A DNA stretch of 6,067 nucleotides from contig JBHLPG010000246.1 of assembly GCA_048939725.1 (NCBI GenBank), positions 1 to 6,067 of the forward strand, in the 5' to 3' direction. Both the position numbers and the translations under genes were made by a program. Shown one piece after another: positions 1 through 6,066 of the stretch (positions within the stretch are counted from its first letter, which is position 1; each line of letters opens with the position of its first letter). The DNA comes from Hodarchaeum sp048939725. GTDB taxonomy: Archaea; Asgardarchaeota; Heimdallarchaeia; Hodarchaeales; Hodarchaeaceae. The notes beneath the pieces are model-generated. The model worked only from the letters and a program-made list of their open reading frames with translations, was not told the origin of the DNA and made no database searches.

Positions 1-11
1 AAACAATCGAA

Positions 12-26
12 CCAAAAAAGTGATCC
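12..26 (+). promoter_or_regulatory. Conserved upstream element, copy 1
   Basis: The 15-bp sequence CCAAAAAAGTGATCC lies 24 bp (start to start) upstream of a TATA-like AAATATA. It recurs with one mismatch at 1691-1705, again just before a TATA-like box. What is seen is the repeat and its placement. That it is an operator or activator site is inference. The A6 core is low complexity, but the flanking CC and GTGNTCC also match. Confidence 0.45.
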
Positions 27-33
27 AATAATC

Positions 34-43
34 AAAAATATAC
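34..43 (+). promoter_or_regulatory. TATA-like box for the membrane wHTH regulator gene
   Basis: AAAAATATAC is an A/T-rich archaeal TATA-box candidate. With the usual spacing of about 25-27 nt, transcription would start near position 66. That gives a leader of about 30 nt that contains the Shine-Dalgarno sequence at 85-89. Confidence 0.4.
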
Positions 44-84
44 AAATCTGAAAATATTAGTTAGACAAACCAGACAAGGTTATC

Positions 85-89
85 GAGGT
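85..89 (+). promoter_or_regulatory. Shine-Dalgarno that fixes a TTG start
   Basis: GAGGT lies 6 nt before the TTG at 96. The alternative ATG codons at 129 and 132 have no such site and would cut off the first residues before the N-terminal membrane segment. The site therefore supports TTG as the true start. Confidence 0.6.
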
Positions 90-95
90 TTTTTA

Positions 96-1607
96 TTGAA
101 AATTCCACTGAGCGTATCCAAAAATTTTATGATGCTCGGAATTATAGTTATTCTTCTTTTTATTAAATTAAATCCTACATCAGAGTCTATAGATATAAAT
201 CAGGATAAAACTACACTCTTTATCACAGAAAACATTGTTGATAATTCTTTAGCGATAGCTATAAACGAATCCTTGGACTCTAAAGGGGATTTAGTTGATA
301 TTAAGGTTTCTGATGACCTCAATGATCTGTTTTTGAACAGAAATTATCTTAATACGTACTCTCGAATAATAATGATTCTAAATCACATGAACACTCCCTT
401 CAATGAAACTATTGTAGCTGGCTTGGAAAATTTTATTTCAGAAGGAGGGATATTCTGTATTATTTCCACACAAATATGGCGTTTTCCAACATCATTTCAC
501 AGTTTATTAGGATTAAATACTGATTCAGGTCAAAAAGAATGGCCACCTGGAAATACTACAGAAAATATCACACTAACTATAGTAAATGATACTTACACAC
601 AGTTTCCCTATCAGATTGCTAAAAACTCCACCTTTGAAGTAGTAGGTAGTCTTGGCATAACTACTTCTATTGATGATTCATATACGATAGCTACAAGTCA
701 GGAAACTCCTAATGGTAAAGCTACAATTACAGGGTTCAAACAACAAGCAGGATTCATCTGTGCGGTTCCGTTAGCGCTTAATAACTATAACTCATCATTT
801 ATTCCATTTAGTCAATTTCTCACATCGATAATATCTTCTGGAATCGAGTTTCAAGAAAGCTCACAACCTTTCTCTAGTTCTGAGATGAGTAAATCGAATG
901 GTGATCATTTAATTATACCATTATTTAGTATTTCAGAAGAAACCTTACAAATTGGAGTGGTAATCGCCTCTATAGTTTTTCTGCTTATTGGTTTAACTTA
1001 TATTATTAATAAGTGGAGTATACAGAAAATAGACATTGATATTCCCAAAGATCGGGATTGGTTTTCAAGAATATTACTCGCACCACTTCTATTAATTGGG
1101 CAAATAATTTATCCCCCTGTTGTAAGAAGAATAGATGAATACGACGTATTTGAAAATGAATATCGTAGCAAAATATTACATATACTTGAAGAACGAGATT
1201 TCTTACATTTCCGAGAGTTAAAGAGAGAGTTAGGAATTGGAACCTCAAGTCTTCGGTGGCACCTTCAAGTTTTGGAAGATTTTAGAATAATTAAGAGAAA
1301 GGTTATAGGTCAATATGAAATTTTTTATCTGCTTAGAAACGAGCCGAATCCAGATTTTTTAGAAATATATTTTGCGATTATATCTGGATTAGGTTTTAGG
1401 ATAGCAAAAGCATTCAAGGAGATGGATTCTTGGGATCTTAATGCATTGATGGAATACTTAGGATCGTCCAGAGAATCAATCAGATATCACACAAATAAAT
1501 TTCAGAAGATCAATTTAATTAGGTTAAGGAAAAATCGCTTTTTTCTTAATTCTACAAAATACTCCCAATTAATTGAGGCGATTGATAGACGTAATAAAAC
1601 AAATTGA
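96..1607 (+). CDS. Membrane-anchored regulator with two cytoplasmic winged-helix domains
   Basis: This 503-residue protein is probably a transmembrane one-component transcription regulator. Residues about 11-25 form a hydrophobic N-terminal anchor or signal. Residues 30-280 form an extracytoplasmic domain with several N-x-S/T sequons (N57, N103, N153, N157, N164, N177, N232). Its strands at 39-45, 90-97 and 117-124, the last beginning GGIFCIIS, suggest a Rossmann-like, GATase/DUF4350-like fold, which is inference. A membrane helix follows at about 284-305, and a second hydrophobic stretch at 325-342 may be a re-entrant or further helix. Residues 350-415 form a winged helix whose recognition helix lies in GTSSLRWHLQVLEDFRII. 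A second, at about 432-500, contains SSRESIRYHTNKFQKINLI. The TTG start is supported by GAGGT 6 nt upstream. The gene precedes the surface-protein gene and shares an upstream element with it, so joint control or autoregulation is possible. The ligand is unknown. The membrane-plus-wHTH architecture is clear; the regulon is inferred. Confidence 0.85.
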   Translation: MKIPLSVSKNFMMLGIIVILLFIKLNPTSESIDINQDKTTLFITENIVDNSLAIAINESLDSKGDLVDIKVSDDLNDLFLNRNYLNTYSRIIMILNHMNTPFNETIVAGLENFISEGGIFCIISTQIWRFPTSFHSLLGLNTDSGQKEWPPGNTTENITLTIVNDTYTQFPYQIAKNSTFEVVGSLGITTSIDDSYTIATSQETPNGKATITGFKQQAGFICAVPLALNNYNSSFIPFSQFLTSIISSGIEFQESSQPFSSSEMSKSNGDHLIIPLFSISEETLQIGVVIASIVFLLIGLTYIINKWSIQKIDIDIPKDRDWFSRILLAPLLLIGQIIYPPVVRRIDEYDVFENEYRSKILHILEERDFLHFRELKRELGIGTSSLRWHLQVLEDFRIIKRKVIGQYEIFYLLRNEPNPDFLEIYFAIISGLGFRIAKAFKEMDSWDLNALMEYLGSSRESIRYHTNKFQKINLIRLRKNRFFLNSTKYSQLIEAIDRRNKTN

Positions 1608-1630
1608 AGTACCAGATTAATTGACCCCTT

Positions 1631-1654
1631 CATTCTAATTTTCTACTCGTTTTT
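1631..1654 (+). terminator. Weak T-rich terminator candidate
   Basis: A pyrimidine-rich stretch 24 bp after the regulator's stop codon contains T4 (1639-1642) and T5 (1650-1654). Archaeal termination needs only U-tracts, but these are short. Read-through into the surface-protein gene cannot be excluded. The rest of the 1608-1763 intergenic holds the next promoter. Confidence 0.3.
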
Positions 1655-1690
1655 AATGGGAAAAAATACTTCTTCTGATTAATCACCAGG

Positions 1691-1705
1691 CCAAAAAAGT
1701 GTTCC
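1691..1705 (+). promoter_or_regulatory. Conserved upstream element, copy 2
   Basis: CCAAAAAAGTGTTCC matches 14 of 15 bases of the element at 12-26. It lies 26 bp (start to start) before AAATATA at 1717-1723. In both copies the site sits directly upstream of the TATA/BRE zone, a common place for archaeal activators or repressors. The role is inferred. Confidence 0.45.
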
Positions 1706-1714
1706 TCAATTTAG

Positions 1715-1724
1715 TTAAATATAA
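1715..1724 (+). promoter_or_regulatory. TATA-like box for the surface-protein gene
   Basis: TTAAATATAA fits an archaeal TATA box. The predicted transcription start is near 1747, which gives a leader of only about 17-20 nt. No Shine-Dalgarno sequence is visible before the start codon, so this mRNA probably initiates on a short leader. Confidence 0.45.
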
Positions 1725-1763
1725 CGAACTCAAACTTATTCGACAACATAACTAAATAAATTC

Positions 1764-2847
1764 GTGATGAATATGTTAAGAAAGAAATTAATATTTTTTT
1801 TAGTAATTCTAAGCCTTTTTGGAGTATACTTCTTAACTTCTAGCACTGGCGACCCTACTTCAATCACAGGGGGCCCACCAGATGATCCTTGGATAAATCC
1901 AGGTAATGGTGAAAAAATAAATATAACAGCTGGTAATAGAACCCAAATAAGGACAACCTCTGGAAATATGCTTCAACTTTGTACGAATGAGAGTGTTAGA
2001 CTTCAGATCAATGAATCAGATACCAATCCTGCGGGTCCATTACCAAACCAAACTCGCTCTGTAAATCGTTACATGCATATTGAACTGAATGGAACTGTAG
2101 AGATGAATGCAACCCTATCCAGGAATTATACGAACAGTGAGTTGTCTGGTCTTGGAAATATCTCAACTTTCAGATGGGCTTATTATAGCGATTCGACATT
2201 TCGATGGGAATACGCCTATCAAAATTGGATTGAATTAACATCAGATGGCGCTTCTGTTAGTTGCAACACCACACACTTTAGTGTCTGGACGATTCTTGCC
2301 TCGGAAGACATTGAAACGCCAGAGCGGAATCCTGACCCAGGAACACCCTTTGAATGTAAGAATGGAACANNNNNNNNNNTTTGCTGTTCAAGCTGGGAAT
2401 ATGTATCAAATCAAAACACAGAGTGGATTTTCCCTACAATTGAAATTAAACCAAAGCTCAGAGATTACAATTACCGAGTACGAAGAATCTCCTAAATCAA
2501 TGACAAAAGCTAAGCATCAGATCCGAACACAAACATTTGCTATTGAACTTAATAATAGTGCTCAGATCCAAGCAAATTTTTCCTATAAATTCACAAATAA
2601 GAATCAATTTGGAATCAAAAACATGGAAAAATTGAAGTTCATGTTTTACAACGAATCTTCAAAAGACTGGGAAGCAGCTAAACATCAATGGTTAGAAGGT
2701 GATACTCTTTATTGCAATACAACTCATTTCAGTCTTTGGACAATTACTGAGGATGAATCAGCTGATAATGCGAGTACACCTGGATTCACAATTCTTCCAC
2801 TGACATTTGTTTTGATTGTTCTTTTAGGGTTTAGAAAGAAAAAATAA
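1764..2847 (+). CDS. Secreted surface protein with two tandem domains and a PGF-like C-terminal anchor (split by assembly gap)
   Basis: The sequence runs 202 codons from GTG at 1764 to the gap at 2370, then continues from 2380 in another frame for 155 codons to TAA at 2845-2847. The ten Ns are a placeholder, so the frame change is an assembly artefact rather than a mutation. Residues 1-26 are a signal peptide (basic MLRKK, then a long hydrophobic core). Two homologous domains follow, at about 48-177 and from 200 to 122 residues past the gap. Each starts with AGN..QI.T.SG..LQL and ends with CNTTHFSxWTI. Both are rich in N-x-S/T sequons. The C-terminus has a linker, then PGF, a hydrophobic stretch and FRKKK, the layout of archaeosortase-type sorting signals. 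The protein is probably glycosylated and anchored outside the cell; its function is unknown. The THFSxW ending recalls the last strand of β-sandwich domains in other surface proteins (inference). GTG 1764 and ATG 1767 or 1773 are all possible starts, none with a Shine-Dalgarno sequence. Confidence 0.8.
1905..2294 (+). repeat. Surface-protein domain repeat, copy 1
   Basis: This stretch encodes residues 48-177. In the gap-free N-terminal block starting AGN, 14 of 27 residues match copy 2. In the C-terminal block ending HFSVWTI, 10 of 13 match. The middle is more diverged, with a shared hydrophobic pattern around HIELNG/AIELNN and matching W residues near the end. A Pro-rich spacer (GGPPDDPWINPG) precedes it. 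Confidence 0.75.
2361..2745 (+). repeat. Surface-protein domain repeat, copy 2 (contains the gap)
   Basis: This copy begins NGT just before the gap and ends HFSLWTI. Its spacer, NPDPGTPFE, resembles the Pro-rich spacer before copy 1. Divergence between copies is moderate, which points to an old duplication and not a recent one. Confidence 0.75.
2370..2379. other. Assembly gap, 10 Ns
   Basis: This fixed-length run of N sits inside the surface-protein gene. The reading frames on either side are joined only if the true gap is a multiple of 3, so ten is not the real length. Confidence 0.95.
2779..2844 (+). other. PGF-CTERM-like sorting and anchor segment
   Basis: The last 22 codons encode PGF, a hydrophobic stretch of about 14 residues and the basic end FRKKK. 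This is the three-part layout of archaeal PGF-CTERM signals, which are known to be processed by archaeosortase A in haloarchaea. Use of a sortase here is inference; a plain membrane anchor is the alternative. Confidence 0.55.
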
Positions 2848-2863
2848 ATCCTCTTCTTCTCTC

Positions 2864-2892
2864 TTTTTTTCCTTTTTCATTCAATTTTTTTT
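2864..2892 (+). terminator. T-tract terminator after the surface-protein gene
   Basis: Three T-runs, T7 (2864-2870), T5 (2873-2877) and T8 (2885-2892), follow the stop codon by 17-45 bp with no hairpin. This is the typical archaeal intrinsic terminator. It separates the surface-protein gene from the next gene. Confidence 0.65.
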
Positions 2893-2958
2893 AGCCATTT
2901 CTCTCCTGGGTACATTAATAGGTTCTACCAAGAAATATGTACTCTCATGGTTAGAAGT

Positions 2959-2968
2959 ATTTAAAATC
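2959..2968 (+). promoter_or_regulatory. TATA-like box for the polytopic membrane protein gene
   Basis: ATTTAAAATC, within TATTTAAAAT, is a good archaeal TATA candidate. It predicts a start near 2990, just before the GAGG at 2992-2995. A vague resemblance to the 12-26 element (CCAAGAAATATGTACTC at 2928-2944) lies upstream but is too degenerate to count. Confidence 0.5.
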
Positions 2969-2991
2969 TCAGTGAAATATTCTAAGCTAAT

Positions 2992-2995
2992 GAGG
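2992..2995 (+). promoter_or_regulatory. Shine-Dalgarno before a TTG start
   Basis: GAGG ends 8 nt before the TTG at 3004. The nearby ATG at 2990 is in another frame and meets a stop after 11 codons, so TTG is preferred. Confidence 0.5.
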
Positions 2996-3003
2996 AACAC
3001 CCT

Positions 3004-4563
3004 TTGGCAAAAGAGCTTGATGTAAATATATTTGGCCAACAAATATGGAGCCCTTCTGATAGAAAAGGATATAGGAGTAAATTGGCTGGATTAGGGATTT
3101 TTGTGAATGTAATTTGGGTATTAAGTGTATTTATACGCCCCGTTATAGAACCCCTTCTGTTATTAGCAATAGGGGGACTTGGTTTTGCCATTTCTCTCTT
3201 CACCAGACTCCAATCCAGAAGAATGAGTTCGCAGATCGCAATTGAGGTCAGTGGGGGCAGTATCATCGGTTATGTGTTTTCTTTATTTATAGTTCATTTA
3301 GGATATCCAAATAAGACGTTTGAGATTACATTGAGTCCAGAATTTATACTCACAGTCAATCAGATCTTAATTTTTTACTTGGTTCTAACTTTTGTTGTTT
3401 GGTTCGCTATTCCAGGATCAAAAACACTTGAGGAAGTAATTTTCAACATGTCTCCCATAAGTTCCTATTTTATCCTCAACCTCTGGAAATTAGCAGTCAT
3501 CCTTGAAATATTAACATTGTTAGAGGAGTTAAAAGCTTTAGATCCCTACGCTGATTTGATATTCTTAATAATAGGCTTTGTAGAGCTTCTAATTCAATAT
3601 ATTCGATTGTTTAAATTGCCAATCGTTGATATTATTTTGGATCCAATGCAATTATTTCTCAAGATAATAGATGGACCACTACAAACACTAAAATGGACTT
3701 TTTTAGTAATATTGTTCTTAATTGTTGATATTCTCCCATTGGATTTATTATCTGCTGCTTTGATAGCATTCTCTTTTACAATGGGAACTGTATCATTATT
3801 AACTACTGCATCCAAGATTGCATTAGATAGTGGAATTTTCAGATCAAGAACTGAAAATGTTATTGAAGAGGGAAAAGTGATTATTCCACAAGTTTTTGAC
3901 GAATTCAAACAGCTTGAGGCGAGTAATCTGCAAGAATTCTATCGTGTATCAGACCAGATTAGAATTAAAAAGAAGGATAAAATTGTAAATTATCATGTAG
4001 GGGATCTACTATTAAGAATTCCTTTTACTAGCACACTTGAAAAGAAGGCAGGTATTTTCTTAGCAACCCTAAAGATGAATCAAACAACACCTAAAACAAG
4101 AAGAATTGCAAAAAGAAAAGCAGAAGTCCAAATTAAAACGGAAACAGTGACATTAGGTAACAAGAAGAAGAAAAGAAGAAATATAAACATCTCCTCCTTG
4201 CAGAGAATACCCTATGAGGAATGGGGAGAAATACTTCGAAAGAATCAAGTTGAATTAATGGATCCAGCAATAATAACTTCTATGATGGGATTTGATTCAC
4301 CAGAAGAGTTCGAAAAAGTGGTTGAGCAAGGAATCCGAAAGGCAATTTCATTTCAGGAGAGTGTTCGTGACAGAATCCGAGGTGTTCCTGTAACTGCAAG
4401 AATTACAACCTCTAATGTCGTACAACTGAAAAATGACCAAATTCAAGTTCCTAAAGAATATTTGGATAAGATAAATGCTTCAGAGGGACAAGAAATAGAA
4501 CTGATCCCTGGAAAGGAAGAGTTTTTGTTCTATGCAAGAATAAAAAAGAAAAAGGAAAGTTAG
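3004..4563 (+). CDS. Polytopic membrane protein with basic cytoplasmic tail and AbrB-like C-terminus
   Basis: This 519-residue protein is not assigned to a known family. Residues 28-270 are mostly hydrophobic, with about eight predicted membrane segments (near 28-45, 48-66, 80-100, 113-136, 152-173, 183-201, 229-243 and 248-268). The rest, about 280-519, is soluble and probably cytoplasmic. It has a β-rich piece at 318-358 (KIVNYHVGDLLLRIPF), a very basic linker at 364-392 (KKKKRR) and an acidic helical part at 403-455. The C-terminal segment, 470-515, reads QIQVPKEYLDKINASEGQEI, then a β-hairpin. It resembles the swapped-hairpin AbrB/SpoVT/MazE fold, which binds DNA in known members. The domain call is inference from pattern. 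There are no transporter or enzyme signatures that I recognise. The gene has its own TATA box, a GAGG Shine-Dalgarno sequence and a TTG start. It overlaps the convergent downstream gene by 4 bp. Confidence 0.75.
   Translation: MAKELDVNIFGQQIWSPSDRKGYRSKLAGLGIFVNVIWVLSVFIRPVIEPLLLLAIGGLGFAISLFTRLQSRRMSSQIAIEVSGGSIIGYVFSLFIVHLGYPNKTFEITLSPEFILTVNQILIFYLVLTFVVWFAIPGSKTLEEVIFNMSPISSYFILNLWKLAVILEILTLLEELKALDPYADLIFLIIGFVELLIQYIRLFKLPIVDIILDPMQLFLKIIDGPLQTLKWTFLVILFLIVDILPLDLLSAALIAFSFTMGTVSLLTTASKIALDSGIFRSRTENVIEEGKVIIPQVFDEFKQLEASNLQEFYRVSDQIRIKKKDKIVNYHVGDLLLRIPFTSTLEKKAGIFLATLKMNQTTPKTRRIAKRKAEVQIKTETVTLGNKKKKRRNINISSLQRIPYEEWGEILRKNQVELMDPAIITSMMGFDSPEEFEKVVEQGIRKAISFQESVRDRIRGVPVTARITTSNVVQLKNDQIQVPKEYLDKINASEGQEIELIPGKEEFLFYARIKKKKES
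4405..4548 (+). other. AbrB/SpoVT-like C-terminal domain (putative)
   Basis: This stretch encodes about residues 468-515 of the membrane protein. It shows the typical AbrB pattern: a first strand (NVVQLKN), QIQVPKEYLDKI with the invariant-like Pro, then a Gly before IELI and a last strand. It is a single copy, while AbrB folds dimerise, so a dimer of the whole protein would be needed. Confidence 0.4.
4542..4553 (-). terminator. T-tract terminator for the leftward URO-D gene, inside the opposing coding sequence
   Basis: On the - strand this reads T5 then T6, starting 7 bp past the stop of the leftward gene. On the + strand the same bases encode the Lys-rich tail of the membrane protein. Its use as a terminator is inferred. 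Confidence 0.4.
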
Positions 4564-5561
4564 AAACCAATCGGGTACTTTCCCATCTTTTTTGCATGTT
4601 CATATGCTTCTAAGATAGTTTTTATATTATGACCTTCAAATAAGCTATTACTTGATGAGAATAGGTATCCCCCACCTGGAGCTCCTTGTTTAATACACCG
4701 TTCTACATCTTTTCTGACAAGATCAAGATCTGGCTGACAGAGGATTTCTGTAGTATCCAGATTCCCTGCTAGAACAAGTTTATTACCATATAAGCTCTTA
4801 ATGTCTGCTAGATCAATGTTAGCTTTTGGTTCTAATGAATGAATACCTGTGAAACCTGCTTCGATAATCATAGGAAGTAGAGGGGTAATGTGACCATCAC
4901 TATGCCAGATTACTGGTACATCAGAGGCTTTTACGATTTTCTTATATTCAGGAAGGATCAACTCACGAAATAACTTCGGTGAAATGAGAGGACGCGAATT
5001 TTCAGCCGCATCGTCTCCCAGAATTAGAAAATCAACCTCATTTTGGTTAGCTTGTTCAATTAGTGCAATTGTCCATTCACTACTCCTTTCAATAATGACT
5101 CTTACTAATTCAGGATCTTCATATAATGAACGGAAGAAATTTTCAATACCCATTCGTAAATACGTTAATCCTAGAGAACAATCGTGCCACCCAAAATATA
5201 GAACGTATTCTTCTGAATATTTTTGTTTTATCTCTTGAATTTTCTTTGAAGGAAACCAATCTTGGGCATGGGATAGTGGAGCCGTATACTGCTCTAAAGC
5301 TTCTTCAGATTGGATCAAACCAGAGTGATAATGACCGTTTATAAAAACACGGCCCCACTCATCGACTCCATCCCCATACGCCCTCGTATTCTTAGGATGG
5401 GATCCAAGTGGCATACAATCAAGACCCAGCTTCTCCCTAGCAATATATGGATCCCCACTCAAAGCATTTACTATTTCTGTTTCAATCCAAGCTTCAAAAA
5501 GAGGAACACGATCAGGTTCTTGGTGTTCAAACGCAGTCAGAACTCTTTCTCGTGAATTCAT
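4560..5561 (-). CDS. Uroporphyrinogen decarboxylase-superfamily protein, methyltransferase-like, lacking zinc cysteines
   Basis: This protein belongs to the URO-D/MtaA-like TIM-barrel superfamily. From ATG at 5561 it has 333 residues, a usual length. It opens with MNSRERVLTAFEHQEPDRVP, the typical N-terminus of non-HemE members, so this ATG is preferred over the in-frame GTG at 5576. Further family motifs follow (numbering from GTG 5576): GDDAAENSRPLISPKLF at 187-203, WHSDGHITPLLPMIIEAG at 224-241, LAGNLDTTEIL at 269-279 and GGGYLFSSSNSL at 301-312. It lacks the HemE active-site Arg motif, so it is not a haem-pathway enzyme. Corrinoid methyltransferases such as MtaA bind zinc through H-x-C and a later Cys. 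Here these are H225-S-D227 and SSSNS, so the zinc thiolates are absent. The substrate is unknown, and no corrinoid protein is encoded nearby. The gene starts 7 bp after the upstream gene stops and is probably in an operon with it. Confidence 0.88.
   Translation of the reverse strand: MNSRERVLTAFEHQEPDRVPLFEAWIETEIVNALSGDPYIAREKLGLDCMPLGSHPKNTRAYGDGVDEWGRVFINGHYHSGLIQSEEALEQYTAPLSHAQDWFPSKKIQEIKQKYSEEYVLYFGWHDCSLGLTYLRMGIENFFRSLYEDPELVRVIIERSSEWTIALIEQANQNEVDFLILGDDAAENSRPLISPKLFRELILPEYKKIVKASDVPVIWHSDGHITPLLPMIIEAGFTGIHSLEPKANIDLADIKSLYGNKLVLAGNLDTTEILCQPDLDLVRKDVERCIKQGAPGGGYLFSSSNSLFEGHNIKTILEAYEHAKKMGKYPIGF
4588..4593 (+). terminator. T6 tract, possible terminator for the membrane protein gene
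   Basis: Six T residues lie 25 bp beyond the membrane protein's stop, inside the 3' end of the opposing gene, where they encode a Lys-Lys pair. It is the only T-run close downstream. A single T6 is weak evidence. Confidence 0.3.
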
Positions 5562-5568
5562 TCCCACA

Positions 5569-6056
5569 TCAATCACATATATGGTTCTCGATTTGTTTTA
5601 ATATTCTTGCTATCTTCTTCCATTCAGGTTCTAAAGGATTATCTGAAGAAATAAAGCATAATTGCTTCAAATCATTTTGCTTACACCATTGGGATTGACG
5701 TAGGTAGTTTACCTGCCAACCTGATTCAGGCTCAAAGAGATTATTTTGGTGCTCTCGGTTTTGAAAGAGTTGATAAAGAGCTATGTATTCGTTTTCATTA
5801 TAATAAATGGCTCCCACTGGACGATTAGANNNNNNNNNNGTCGCTTTTTTGCTGAAGTTATAGGAAATTCTAAATTCATCTTAACAAAACGCGATCGACA
5901 TGGGGGACCCTTGGCAACATTGAACCCCACTTTTAGACCCTTCTTAAAATCAATAGTAATCAAATAACTGTAGACTGTTGTATATGATAAGTCTTGAAAG
6001 TTAGATCGACCATGTCGGCATATTCCAACATTATGGTGTGTTCTCAAAAAAGCCAC
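5569..6056 (-). CDS. Unrecognised protein of about 159 residues (split by assembly gap)
   Basis: I do not recognise this protein. The first part runs from GTG at 6056 to the gap (72 codons, VAFLRTHHNVGICRHG at the start). The second, in another frame, runs from 5829 to TGA at 5569-5571 (86 codons). They join only if the real gap is 2 mod 3. The start is supported by GGAGG at 6062-6066, 5 nt upstream, but the frame stays open to the window edge, where an xTG codon could also begin it. The protein looks soluble: no membrane segments, many Asn, Gln and aromatic residues, Cys scattered at four positions (two in each half) without a metal motif, and a C-terminal helix of the type EPEWKKIARILKQIENHI. 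Its stop lies 7 bp before the ATG of the URO-D-family gene, or overlaps its alternative GTG by 8 bp, so the two are likely co-transcribed and co-translated. The coding call rests on the long open frame and natural composition. Confidence 0.6.
5830..5839. other. Assembly gap, 10 Ns
   Basis: This is a second placeholder run of ten Ns. The flanking - strand frames differ, so the gap length is not literal. A misjoin of unrelated contigs cannot be ruled out from sequence alone. Confidence 0.95.
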
Positions 6057-6061
6057 AATAT

Positions 6062-6066
6062 CCTCC
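6062..6066 (-). promoter_or_regulatory. Shine-Dalgarno GGAGG before a GTG start
   Basis: On the - strand, GGAGG is followed by ATATT and then GTG at 6056, an ideal 5-nt spacing. It supports this start, though the same bases could be codons if the gene begins at or beyond the window edge. Confidence 0.5.

Noticed and set aside
1006..1248. Open frame of 80 codons on the - strand
   Set aside because: It is antisense to the membrane and winged-helix region of the regulator, which is clearly coding.
1614..1683. Repeated GATTAAT at 1616-1622 and 1677-1683
   Set aside because: It is seven A/T-rich bases with no clear symmetry and is expected by chance in this composition.
2245..2495. Overlapping + strand frames around the first gap, as if two genes overlapped
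   Set aside because: The domain repeat shows they are one gene whose frame is shifted by the placeholder Ns.
2928..2944. Third copy of the shared promoter element before the polytopic membrane protein gene
   Set aside because: It needs several mismatches and an insertion, and the distance to the TATA box differs.
1608..3003. Two intergenic regions of exactly 156 bp (1608-1763 and 2848-3003)
   Set aside because: Their sequences are not alike, so the equal length is coincidence.
4560..5561. HemE, uroporphyrinogen decarboxylase of haem synthesis
   Set aside because: The N-terminal active-site Arg motif is absent, and the motifs match the methyltransferase-like branch.
4984..5698. Several short + strand open frames
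   Set aside because: They lie antisense to the URO-D-family gene and its upstream neighbour, and their products look unnatural.
5746..5967. Open frame on the + strand across the second gap
   Set aside because: It only reads through because of the ten-N placeholder, starts inside the leftward gene and has no Shine-Dalgarno sequence. The - strand frame is longer on the right side and has GGAGG before its start.
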